64,000 nucleotides of DNA from Pyrocephalus nanus. Lineage: Eukaryota; Chordata; Aves; Passeriformes; Tyrannidae. Where the stretch lies: positions 16,011,501-16,075,500 of the forward strand of contig CM076264.1 in assembly GCA_038380795.1 (NCBI GenBank), given 5' to 3'. The notes under the pieces were generated by a model that saw only the letters and a program-made list of their open reading frames with translations, did no database searches and was not told the DNA's origin. Made by a program: the position numbers and the translations under genes. Below are positions 1 through 11,000 of this stretch, in pieces. Within the stretch, counting starts at the first letter, position 1. Every line of letters begins with the position of its first letter.

Positions 1-1843
1 AAGGGTGTTACTCAGCGGCAGGTTAATGTCAGCTACAGCCACTAATTGGATTTGCCTTAAGTATCAGAATAGAGGCACGACAGGCTTCATCAAAACATGG
101 TTTTTGTTCCTCTGTGATGTGGGCTACACAGTAGCAGCTTTCTCCTAGTGACATACCCATAGTGGACAAAAGTCCTGTAGAAGAATTCAGCTTCCTTTAA
201 GAATAATGTTAAAATACCACATGGTATGCTGAGGGTATTGGCAAGTGCAGCACTAGAAAGACAGCTTCAGTAAGACAAGCTCCAGAATCTAGGAAGCCAC
301 CTGAAAAGTTTATTTTATCCTCTCTTCTTGAAAGTTACAAATACTATTTCCTTTAAAGTTCAAATACAAAGAAAAACCATATTTCTGAGAGTTACAGTGC
401 AACTCACTCATTGCACATGATAACAACAGCTCTGGTGGGTCTGCTAGCTACTAAAGCAGCAGAGAATTTTGAATCTAACATTCATAAAGCACTGAGAATT
501 TAATTTTTCACTCAAAGAACCTTTGTACACCTTTGTGCAAACACTCCAATAAAGAATTTCAAGCATGTGAAACAGGAAAGGTTTCACGTGCCCCTCTTAG
601 TTGCAGGCTTTAAGGTATCACCGTGCCCTTTGGAACAAGTCTGATTTGGAGACTTCCACAACTCTGAAACCAGACATTCCTTGCAGTGTGATGGCAATAG
701 AGAACGGCAACTAGTGCAGTTTAGAAACACGCTTTTTGAAACCTGAAACATTACATCTGTTTATAGCTCACAGACATCACAACTGAAACGACAACAGATT
801 AGAAAAGGAGCAAGGCAAAAAACCTATCAATTCACACTGCTATTGGAGATATCTACTGGAAATCAAATTTTTTTACAAGGACTTGGAAATTTTTAATCAT
901 AGTGTGGATTAGAGAGATGATTTCTGACTCTTGCAAGACCCAGCTCACATCTGAAACATACACTGTATATTGCTTTGTTTGTTGAGCATAAGGTATATAT
1001 GATACACACATTCGTCTAGGTGGTAGTTTTTTGGCATGTGATCTATCACATAAATGCTCTTTCACTGCGTTAGTGAAAAAAACATAATGCAGCTTGCAAG
1101 CTCCAAAAGGGTTTGACTGATCAAGTGTTGTAAAGGGATCGTATTAAAAAAAAAATATACTAGGAACTCTATCCAACAGCCTTCATGAATATGCAGGTCT
1201 GTTATCTGTCTATCTATATCCACACACATTCCCCCACATTTCCTAGCCATTAAGCTTCTGTGAGGTTGGAGGTAGAAACCTAGGTTTTAAAAGAAACAGC
1301 AGAAAAAAGTTAAATATTGCTTTAAAAAAAATGGAAATAGAAGTTATGTTGTATTTAGCTGTAAAGAAAATTACTTAGTAGTGGAAATGTTAGAAAAATC
1401 TAGCAAACCTCACCTTGAGAATGTACACATCTTTTCATTTATACACAAATACAAACACCCTCTTTTAACCTTGGATGTGGGAAATCAGTTTATTATAACA
1501 CCCAGAAATAATTATTCTGTAATTCAAACCCAGTGACTATTCTTTAGCCTATTTTATTGCAATGCTATTTTATTGCAATGGCACATGTTTATGCAAACTG
1601 TGTTTACTTAGAAATGTATGCAATGGGCAATATACAACTACATGCAAAAAATACTACAGTGAAAAGACTATTGCAGCATAAATGAATCAATCATATCCAG
1701 TAAAAATTTATCCTTGAGCTTACATGTCTATCGTATGAAGTTTAAAACTGCAGTACAATTTGTAAGAATTAAAACTGCAACATAATCTGTAAGAATTTTA
1801 GCCACGAGCTATTAAATTTGAGAGCTCTTTGTTTTTACTATAC
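1..1843 (-). other. CDS1: CDS1 intron 2, 5' part (runs off the window)
   Basis: AT-rich, low-CpG sequence downstream of the exon 2 donor. I searched it for the next CDS1 exon, which should encode the first transmembrane helix after the RWKNWW motif, and did not see it. No other gene or clear repeat was recognised. Confidence 0.7.
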
Positions 1844-1971
1844 CTGGCAGATAAGCCTGACAAAGCTCTCTTGAGGATTTCTGGAGTGCTGTCTGTTGGT
1901 GGAGGAACATCAGGAACATCTGAATCACTTCTAAGGTCCAACTCGCAAAGTCTTTCTTCCAAATCAACTTC
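1844..1971 (-). CDS. CDS1: CDS1 coding exon 2 (128 bp)
   Basis: Minus-strand exon flanked by a very T-rich acceptor (the complement of the A-run at 1,980-2,017, then GGTGCCTAG) and the donor CAG followed by GTATAG. It encodes 42 codons plus two bases. It starts EVDLEERLCELDLRSDS and ends in SGLSA plus the first two bases of an Arg codon, matching human CDS1 residues after SDK. The acidic, proline-rich segment is the cytosolic linker before the membrane domain. It was missed by simple ORF scanning because the exon reads in a different frame from the longer spurious ORF covering it. Confidence 0.93.
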
Positions 1972-4900
1972 CTAGGCACCAAAAAAAAAAAAAAAAAAAA
2001 TAAAAAAAAAAAAATTAAAAATCCAAAACCCCAACATGACATTAAAGATTATTAGCTATTGTGTCAGAAAACAGTATTAAGAGTCATAAACATTACTTTA
2101 GGAACTGATAACATCTGCATTACCTTCTAAAAGACAACAGTGGAGTACTAGTGAAACTGTAAATGTTGTAGGAGACAAATGTATTCCAATAAATGTATAA
2201 AAGAAGGCCTGTACTCAGATGATGTGACTTTACCTGCTGTGCTCAAGAAACCACATTCTAGGCATCACTTTTTCAAGGATATATGTTTCTGGAAGTACTA
2301 CAGCTAACATAGAAGAAACAAGTTTAACAGAAATCCCAACCCTCTAATGTATTCCCTCACCTACATCTCAAACTAACCTTTTATGGAATAAGGAGAAGGG
2401 TCTTCTGGTGGTTTAATGCCACATTAAGAAAAACAAACAAATAAACAAACAAACCACCAGGAAATGTAATGCATGAAGAAACAATTCCTTTGTATGATGA
2501 GAAGGGCTTACTGGCACAGTCTCATACATGTTAGGACTTGAGCCCCCAGGCTTGAAAAGAATAATCCAAACACAACTTGTGAAGTGATCAAGGGTCTCGT
2601 GGGCCCAGTATTACTCAAAAATTTTCTGTATGACTGCAGCACTGCAATTGTTTCTTCAGTATTCACTAACAACTGCTGGGGAAGACATCAGCTAGACAAA
2701 CTGCGTGTCTAACCCAAATGCAAAACAGGCAGTACATATTTTGGTGACAAAGTACAAATTGCCACCAACTCTCAGAGCAGACTGTCAGGACTGTTTTTCC
2801 CTCGGCTGAAGCCAACACTGAGGGTGACTTCACTTGTTGTAATGTTGCAAACACCACAACTCCAGGGAGCTGGAAAGCTGCACTCAGCCCTGGCACAGCA
2901 GTAATGCAGAGAGCACTCTCTAGTTCAGTGCCGAGCTCTCCTGAGACCTGAACTTCCTCCTGACCTCCCTGACTTGCCTCACCTCCTTACAATCCCAAAC
3001 AGCTTCCAGCCTGCCCTGCTGCCTCAGGTTCAGTTCTTAACAGTTCTTGGAACTGTTAAGTAACCATGCTTGAAAACTTTCTCCTCAACCACTGTATGCT
3101 ATTTCTCTGTCTCCCTCTCCTTCCAAATTCCTCACCTCGGTTCTTTTTCCTAAATCTATTTCCATGAATTAGAAACTTCTGCTTTTTTCCCCCTACTATT
3201 GCTTCCATATTATTATTTTCTTCCCTTGTTCTGAGTATTTTTGTCACTTTGGAAGCCAGCAGAAGCATATCCTCCCTCTCTTATCCTCCACAAGACACGG
3301 CAGAATTGAGGCACCATGGATCCCAGTCACGGATCGCACGGTTACTCAGTTTACATGCCATCGCCTTTTCCAGGAAGCTACACCTCAGTACAGCCTCCGT
3401 CTCAGCGACTGGGCTCTTCAATCAACACAGAGAAGATAAGGCTTTTCAGAGCCGGCCGCCCAAATCCAAAGGCCGAGCCCACACCCAGGGGCTGGGCAGA
3501 GCCGGCCGTGGAGGGGCCGGGGGCGAGGAGCTGACCAGGGTGCTGCAGGCGCGCTCCGACCACGGACCCTCCCGAGGCTCTCCAGGGACACTGATGCGAG
3601 GGAAAACACCACCCTTTCCACTTAAAAAAGTGGGTTTAACCTTTTAGAACAGGAGAGGGTGAGCTGGCACTATACACACGCATAAGAAAAAGGGGTAACA
3701 ACAGGAAGAGTATCCTTTTTTAAAGTGTTAGGCCTGGGTTTTTCTCATTCACTTTATGCACCACACGTGCTTAGGATGAAGCTCTCGATTTTACACCATT
3801 TCTTCTCTAATAAACATGACCAATGCTTTCCTATTCCTGAAACCCCCAAAGCTGAATAATTATTAGACAGACACTATCTATAAATAAAAAGAACAAATAA
3901 GCTGTGGTCCAGACTTCAGAAAGAAAAAAAAAAAAAACTTAAAAAGCAAACAAACAAACAAATAAATAATAACTGTGACTGCCACCTTTTATTTAAAGTT
4001 GTTTCTCATAATGTTGTACCATAACTTGGGAAATCAACTGTAGATGCAATTAGGGGGAATCACAGCTCTCTCCCGAAGCCATGTTCTAACTCCTGTGACC
4101 TGTACTGGAATGCAGCAAGCTATCTATACAGTTCTAGGAGACAGTACTCACTGCACAGATGACAGGCAGTAATCCTGGCCTTAAAACCATGACTTAGCGT
4201 CTTTAATATTAATCCCTACTCGCAGACAGCAGAGATGTTCTCTCTTTTAAGCACTCAGAACTAATACCCTCAAACTTTTTTGTTCTATTTTGGTATTTCA
4301 GAGAATATTTCCATACTCCACTGGTATTTAAACAATTTTAAAAAAAAATTCATACTTAGTTTTATCCCCCTGATTTTTAACACATAATTATCACTTATGC
4401 ACCTCATTATAAGAAGTGTTTTAAATTTGCTATTTTCAACATCTGAATGCACAGGTGCATGGTATTTTTCAGAGTATCTAAACACCCTGAAGAAGGAGTC
4501 TGTGTTTGTCCAATGTGTTTTTCAGTAGCTCCTGCCTCATCCTGCTGCTACTGAGAGCTTGGCAAGCGCAACCTGTAAGTTGCACAGAACTTGGGGCATA
4601 TTTTTGGTCTTACATTGCTACAATAACCAGTGGGAATCAACACCTCAGCTATCTCAACTTCCCTTTGTAACATACCTCCAAAATTACCTTAAACACTTTA
4701 TTTTCCAGTCAACTGCTATCACTGCCACAACAATTTCCTGAATAAGGCATTTCATTTGTAAAGTCAGAAGCCAAAAAGGAAGTTTGTCACTAAAAGCTAG
4801 TTCATTGTCTTCTGCATCATTAAGCACTTAGAGAACCCCATCACTGGGGGACAAGAATTTCTTGCTAATTGTTTTCTAAATTATTTTACCTGATTGATTA

Positions 4901-7900
4901 TAAACCTTCCAGTTTATAACCACAAATAATAACAATCATTATGGAAGGGAACACTAAGTTAATCATTAGCAAAGCACTCAAAAAAAAAAAAAATCAAGAG
5001 TCTTGCTACTGCAGCTTGACCTTGTAGAAACAGTTTTGAAGTTCAGTACAAATCCAAGCACCCTTTCGTTCACCTGCTCTTCAGGTTTGAGATCCGGCCA
5101 AGCTGAATACACAGTCACATCAAGGACCTGTGAAGGTCCATGGGAAATTCCATGGGTTTCATGCTGTGAGCAGGTATTTACAAAGTTTTCAAAGGTTAAT
5201 TGAAAACATCAGAGGTTGTACTGTCCTAAGTGACTAAGACACCTTTCAACCCCAACTCCAAATTAAATGTTTTACCCAACCTGTTTTTATTTTTTCCTAG
5301 AGTTTTTAAACTGCAGGTGTCAGAGCCTTCTACTTGCAGAAAGTGTGCCACTCCTGCCTGTTTGATTCACATCTGAAGTGTCTGTAATGGGCAGATGTTG
5401 CAACAATACCACTGCCTTGCTTCTCTTCATTTGAAGGCAGATGTTCCTTCAAGAGAACCTATCTGATCAGCTCACAGAATACGAGTCCAACAAGACTGAG
5501 ATGATGCAGGACTAACAAGAACAGGGAAGGAGGGCAACGTGACAGTTATCCACACCCCACAAAAAGCTTAGCACATAACAAACATGCCTATCTGACACTA
5601 CAATGCTCATCAGTTTTCCTCATTTCCAAAGTACCCTGAGACAAAGGCTTTTTTAGTTGTAGGAGTTTGCTTTGTCTTCATTTTTGTACTCTTAAAAGAC
5701 AAGACTTTCAACCTTAAGCTAAATCTTCTGTACGAGGCCACAAATGCCTGGCCACACAAAGGAGGAACTCAAACAGCCAAGAGCCTGAGCCTCCACAACA
5801 GGAATTCAGAACATGTGACATCTTGCCACAAATTAAGCTTCCATGTGGATTTCTGCTTGCTGGCTATTTCACAATAGCTCACAAAATACAGCCATGTGTC
5901 ATGTATAAAAAAATAGACATGTCAATCTTTCATCACCTAAAAGGCCATATGCCTCTGAATTACTGTTGTGTACCACATGCCCTCCACTACAATTAACACG
6001 TGCCAAGGGAACCACGCACCAGGATTATTCTAGTTACAAAGGCACTTGCAGCATTTCCTTTGCACTGCATTTTTTCCAGGACACAAGAAGGAACTCCCAA
6101 GAAGACAACAAATATGTTTTTATTGGAGAATGTGGCATCTCCATGAAGCTTAACTGAGAAAATTAAGACATCGTCCAACAACTTACATGAAAAAGTTAGC
6201 AAGCAAAAGAATTTAGTTATTGCCATTTTATAAGTCTGTGTAATTTTACTTAAAGTTTTCTCCTCCATCTTTGACCTTTCTGCAATCTCTCCCACAAGTT
6301 TTACAGTGAAGTCAATAGTTCAGTTAGAACACATTGGAGCGTATTTAATTAGATGTAACTTGATACCTTCCTCTAAAGTCAAGATACCAAAGTACCAGAA
6401 GATCCCAAATAACTAAACCTTTTTTTCCAAACTGTGAAAGCCTGACACAGGCAGAAACACGTGAGAGACCTGCACATACTGAATCAAAGGCTGAAACCTA
6501 CAAACCCTTTACTCTTTTCATTAGTCCTAATTCATCACCATTTCCAAGAAAACAGAGATTTGGAAATAATCTGCCCTTATGATTACCATGATTATAGCAG
6601 ACAGCATGGAGGTCAGACTTCTCCACGAAAATTAAACTGATCCATTTTCTGGATATTCTGAAAGAAGTAAGTCAAATGAAGTGACTAAGTGATCCATGAC
6701 AGACAGATAAATCCATCATAACCCATACTGCCATCGGAATTTTATTTATCTCCCAGCAGGTTTGCAACATTTTGGACATCAAAGTCTCACCCTGAGCTTC
6801 ACAGGTCTGAGCAACTTATCCAGCAATCAGTTCCCTGGAATGGCTGTCCCATGGAACAGAAACAGCTCTTTCAAAATACCACAGCAGAAACAGTGGTCAG
6901 TGATTCCAGTCTTGTTGAAGCTACAAATAATTAACAACGACCCTAGGCACACAGGCACTTGTTCCCACAGTAAGCAAAGCAATAAGATTCCACTTCCCCC
7001 TCCCTGTCCTACTCTGACAGCTCTGTACAGTACAAAGAGGAATAACTGTGTGGTTACTTCCAAGATAGACTAATTTTTTGGAAGCATTTGAAAGAAGTGT
7101 CACTTGCTCTCTAGTGAAGAATGCAAACAACTCAAATTTTAAAAGAAGCATGAACACATGCACATCAATATGTAAAACTTTAACTGATTTTGAACACACT
7201 AAGTATTTAAATGCCAAGTCATTCCTCTTGTTCTCAAGGGCTGCAAACTATTTATGAAGGCCCTTTGACCAGATATGCTTAGGAAAAGAGCACCCAGGGC
7301 AAGCAGCAGGAAGTGAGACAGTGACGATCAAAAAAAAAAAAAAAAAAAACCAGCAAAACCCAAACAACAACAACAACAAACTCCTGCCACAGTACAACAC
7401 AAAGAAACAACAAACTTTTGAAGTTGCAAAGTCCTACAAGGCAAAGGCATGTTCATGGGAATTTGGAAAAATGTCATCAGCTCAATAAGCTAGTGAGCAC
7501 CTCAGACTTGCAGAGCTTGGGAACTTGAAGAAGAAAATTAACCAAGGCCATCTACCAAAATAGTAAGCCTAACATGAAAAGTACCAGATACCATACTGAA
7601 AATAGGACTAAAAGTAGAATATAGAAAACCCTCCAGAAATATTTAGTGTTTCTGTAGTTCTTCAGCAAACACAAAGGACTTCTCTACTTGGGCCAACAAG
7701 GTGCTTTAAAGCATGTTGCCTTTATATATCTGGAAATCTGAACTGGATCACAAGAGCAGAAGCAGCACAGATCAGACACCATATGAACAGAGACAAACAA
7801 GTTTTCTCCTTCATTACAAGTGAGGAAGAGGGGGATATCTGTGAGGTGCATACTAGAAAGCAGTGTAAACCCACTGCATCATGTTCATCCTGAGTAGTTA

Positions 7901-10454
7901 TGAAGCAAAGAACCAGTTTTGAGTCCAAATATGCCATTACCATCCCAAATAGGTCAGCTCAAAATAGCCACAGCATAGTAAGGTATCCACTTATTGTAAA
8001 GGCCAGGCAAGAGATAGAGTAGAATGATAACCATCTAAGAAGCTGTATAATGTGACATCTGTGAATGTCACAGATGGTCAGATGCTTCTTACCAAATCAT
8101 TTACAGCAGCCATTACCTGTGGGCTCATATTCAAAACTGAGTCCCAACTGCGACCCACTGATGAGAAGCAGTACAGAATACTGGTTTAACCCTAGAGTTA
8201 CCAATAACACTAAGGACAGCTTAATATGTACAGTCAATCCTTACTGTCATTTGTGAGCCATGACAAAGGGCACTGGTGCTGTGTACATTCCAGATAGGTT
8301 GAACAACTCTAGTGGGAACACCGAGGGTCCCCCAAGTAATCCCTCCCAAAGTCTTCTGTGCAGTGGAAACGGCTTTCCACACCTTTTGTTCAAGAGATCA
8401 ACATAAATGCATGCACACTGAAAGGCATCTCCTGTATCCAACATCTTAACTGCATATACAGCACCAGAGTCCTTTCTGTTCAACATCATTCTGAAACTGG
8501 ATGAAACACTAGACTGTGCTACTTTGCTACAGGCAAAGCCCTGGAGGCCTATAGGCAAGAACAGCATTTTTCTCTCTGAAAATCAGCAGAGGTAAATCAA
8601 GAATAAGATTAGCAAGTTTTAGGAGCACCGTTTTGAGATCCAGAGAGCAGAGGCTTTGAACAGGGAGAATTATTTGAAGGCAGCTCACTGCGCACCTCAG
8701 AAATGAACTTAGCCTGCAAAATAAAGCAAACCTGAACAGCTCCACAAAAAAAGAGCTTTTTGAGGACATCTCTACAAGAGACGATGTGTAAAAGTTAATT
8801 CCCATCTACAGAGAAAATAGTCTCAGCACAGCTATAGTCTAAACGCTACCTTATGTTATCACAGCTCTCAGTGCAGCATAGCACTAGAAATTTTCAAATT
8901 CATTGGCTTTGAGTTAAAAGCAACCAAAGCACAAAATAAAAACTACTGAGTTTCACTTTCCAGTTCCTCGTCCCAACGCCTAAGGCAGACTGCACACCCT
9001 GCAACATCGACATCCACGAAGGTTTAAACGGTTACTGATTGAAGTAAACACACCATCTATTGCTACCTTAATTTAGCAGAGAGCTTTTTTTGTTCTTGAA
9101 TTCCAGTTACCAAATCGAGACCTTCTCTTTCATTTTGTTCAGACAATTAGCTGTGATGTGGTGATGTGCTTAGCTTTTGTAGAGATAAGCCTTAACTGCA
9201 CAGCAAACAAAAGAACAGCACTGTGGCTGTTTTGCCACTGTAATGAACCTGATGCATAGACTTAGTATTTCAAAAACCTCTGGCCTTAGCAGAAATGTCA
9301 TACTGTAAGTCCTTTCCAGGCCAGAGGTGAAAGCCTATCACTTAAAAGGCCATAAAACAGAAACAGTTGCCGGGGAAACACTGACACAGCCTTTAACTCG
9401 AGTAGATCACCAGTCTGTGTTAGTTTCTGTGCTACTGCACCAGCCGAGCCACACTGAAGTGTGCTATTTGCCTGGTCCAGTGTTCTGGTTTCATCTGGGA
9501 TAGAGTTAATTTTCTCCCTACTAGCTGGTACAGTGCTGTGTTTTGGATTTAACAGGAGAATAATGTTGATAACACACTGATGTGTTGGCTGTTGCTGAGC
9601 AGTGCTTACCCCACGTCAAGGACTTTTCAGTATCCCATGCTCTGCCAGTGAGGAGGTGCACAAAAAGCCAGAAGGCAGCACGGCCAGAACAGCTGATGTG
9701 AACTGGCCAAAGGCTCTACCATAAAGTGTCATGCCCAGCATATTTGGGGAATTGGCTGAGAGAGGCTGATCACTGCTCGCTGTTGGGGAGGGCATCAGTG
9801 AGCAGGTGGTGAGCAACTACATCGTACATCACTCGTGCTTTCTTGGGGTTTATATGTCTTTTTGTTGTCTTCTTTTTCACTATTTTTTTTTCCCCAATAA
9901 TTGAACTGTTCTTATCTCAACCCAGAGGTTTTATCTTTTTTTCCCTGACTGTCCTCCCCATTCCACCGGGCGGGAGGCAGCGTGGGGGTGTGAGCTCAGC
10001 CGCCGGCTGGAGTCATACCACGACATCAGGTCCTTTTCCAAGGGGTGAACTACGACACGCATCCCGGCAGCTCAGCGGTGCTGAGCTTTCGCTGCGGGCC
10101 CGGAGAGAGCGCGGACGCTGCCATTTCAGCGGGGGGACGGCAGCGTGTGAGAACACGCGTGGGCCCCAACCTTGCGGCCCCTTGGCACTCCGCCCCTCGC
10201 CCGGAACGCGGCAGTGCCGTAGCCGGGCCGGGAGCGGGCAGAGTCCCTTGTGCCGGGGCCGGGGGCGCAGCGCGGTCCGGGCCCGCGGAGGGGAGGCAGC
10301 GCCGCCCCGCTGCCCCAAAAGCCGCCAGTGCCGCCCTCCCTCCATGCGTCCTCACCTTGTCGCTACCCGCCTCCTCCTCCTCCTCCTCCTCTTCTTCCTC
10401 CTCCTCCTCCTCTTGCTCCTGGGCAGCCGCCCTCCGCCGCCGCCGCGCCGACAT
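1844..10454 (-). CDS. CDS1: CDS1, phosphatidate cytidylyltransferase 1 (CDP-diacylglycerol synthase 1), first two coding exons; gene continues off the left edge
   Basis: CDS1 makes CDP-diacylglycerol and pyrophosphate from CTP and phosphatidic acid in the ER membrane, feeding phosphatidylinositol synthesis. On the minus strand, exon 1 (10,454-10,356) joins exon 2 (1,971-1,844) through a GT-AG intron of 8,384 bp. Joining them keeps the frame and gives a 75-codon leader plus two bases. It ends in TPEILKRALSGLSAR, nearly identical to the family segment TPEILKKALSGLSSR that precedes the first membrane helix. The SDK-E junction also matches the mammalian protein. Only the cytosolic N-terminal leader is encoded here. 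Membrane segments and catalytic residues lie in later exons beyond position 1, and I looked for exon 3 in 1-1,843 without finding it. The paralogue CDS2 is less likely because of the SDK junction, the DSDVPDVPP match to the CDS1 DSDIPEIPP segment, and the NKX6-1 neighbour. Confidence 0.92.
1978..2017. repeat. A-rich tract (T-rich on the CDS1 sense strand)
   Basis: Almost pure A on the plus strand with a few T interruptions. On the minus strand it is the polypyrimidine tract of the CDS1 exon 2 acceptor. Its length is unusual for a splice site and it is likely to be length-polymorphic. Confidence 0.8.
9481..10025 (+). mobile_element. Solo LTR of an ERVL-type endogenous retrovirus (TguLTR5-like)
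   Basis: The segment begins TGTTCTGGTTTCATCTGGGA and ends in ACCACGACA, the characteristic ends of the abundant passerine TguLTR5 group as I remember it. Internal landmarks match as well: GAGAATAATGTTGATAACACAC near 9,555, CTCATGCTCTGCCAG-like sequence near 9,635, GAGGCTGATCACTGCTCG near 9,762, and an AATAAT-type poly(A) region followed by TTATCTCAACCCA near 9,895-9,925. No retroviral internal region is present, so it is a solo LTR left by recombination. The flanking 5-mers (TCCAG before, TCAGG after) are not an exact target-site duplication. It lies in CDS1 intron 1, antisense to the gene, about 330 bp from the exon 1 donor. The family assignment is from memory. Confidence 0.85.
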
Positions 10455-11000
10455 CGCGCTGCGGGAGCGCAGCGCCCACCCGGCGGGGAGCGGGCGCAGG
10501 CGGGGCCGCGGTCGGGACGGGGAGGGCGCTGAGGCCGCGCCGCGAAGCCCGCTCGCCGGCGCCTCCTCCTCCTCCTTGTCCTCCTCCCTCTCGGAGCCCG
10601 GCGCTGTCCCCACCGTCGGGAAGGCGGCGCTCCGGCTGCGGACGCCGCCGCGGCTTCGGGGGCGCGGCCGGAGCCGGCGGCCCGGGAGCGAAGAAGCGCC
10701 GCGTCCCCTCGGCGGCGGCGGCAGCAGCGGCTGGGGCGGAGCGGAGCGGGCGGGGCGCTGTGGCCCAGGTGAGCCCGGCGCTCCGCCCCCGCCGCTGGCA
10801 CCGCCCCGGGGCGGGCGGGGGCCGGCCGGGCCCGCCGTAGCTCCGGGCTCGGTTCCCGGCCGGGGCGTCCCGTGCGCCAAGGGCAGGGTGGCTGCGGTGG
10901 TGGGCGCCCGCAAACCCCCCTGCCCCGCGGGCGTGGAGCTCCAGGTTGTTCCATCTTGACTGCCGGAACGGCCGCGGTCGCGCTGCGTGCCTGCAATTGG
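10040..11000 (-). promoter_or_regulatory. CDS1: CpG island and promoter of CDS1
   Basis: Very GC-rich and CpG-dense sequence spanning CDS1 exon 1 and about 550 bp upstream of its ATG. GC boxes are visible on the plus strand at 10,733-10,739 and 10,748-10,756, with further GGGCGGG runs near 10,810. No TATA box is evident, which fits a housekeeping-type dispersed promoter. The transcription start most likely lies at about 10,550-10,750. On the other strand a CAG followed by GTGAGC at 10,766-10,772 resembles a splice donor, so divergent noncoding transcription is possible. Confidence 0.75.
10356..10454 (-). CDS. CDS1: CDS1 coding exon 1 (33 codons)
   Basis: The ATG (complement of 10,452-10,454) opens MSARRRRRAAAQEQ, followed by 14 consecutive glutamates and AGSDK. 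The exon ends at 10,356 with AAG followed by GTGAGG, a good splice donor. The start was chosen because the leader length before SDK (33 residues) is close to the roughly 39 in human CDS1 and because the base at -3 is G. The frame stays open upstream to an ATG at 10,911-10,913 (153 codons further), but that stretch is promoter-like GC-rich sequence with GC boxes, so I regard it as untranslated. The arginine and glutamate runs are not present in the human protein as I remember it and come from a GAG/GAA-rich low-complexity stretch. They probably vary between birds. Confidence 0.88.

Larger units (their letters stand above)
1972..10355 (-). other. CDS1: CDS1 intron 1 (8,384 bp)
   Basis: Intron bounded by GTGAGG at 10,355 and a T-rich acceptor ending TAG at 1,972. 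Mostly AT-rich and without recognisable exons. It contains a small CpG-bearing patch at about 3,300-3,600, short A runs at 4,980 and 7,329, perfect inverted repeats at 3,036-3,060 and 8,056-8,076, and a solo LTR at 9,481-10,025 close to the promoter. Confidence 0.85.

Noticed and set aside
1812..2042. 76-codon minus-strand frame over CDS1 exon 2
   Set aside because: It covers the right bases in the wrong frame. The true exon reads EVDLEER onward after the acceptor at 1,972.
2405..2460. Inverted repeat CTGGTGGTTT / AAACCACCAG with a 36-base A-rich loop
   Set aside because: Arms of 10 bp around a long simple-repeat loop are plausible by chance and carry no recognised site.
9843..10532. 229-codon plus-strand frame across the LTR end and CpG island
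   Set aside because: It starts inside the LTR and continues through unrelated GC-rich DNA. No retroviral protein is present.
10050..10913. 287-codon minus-strand open frame across the CDS1 CpG island
   Set aside because: Only the stretch 10,356-10,454 is coding. Upstream is promoter-like, and downstream of the donor the frame reads into intron 1. Open frames in all directions are expected in this GC-rich block.
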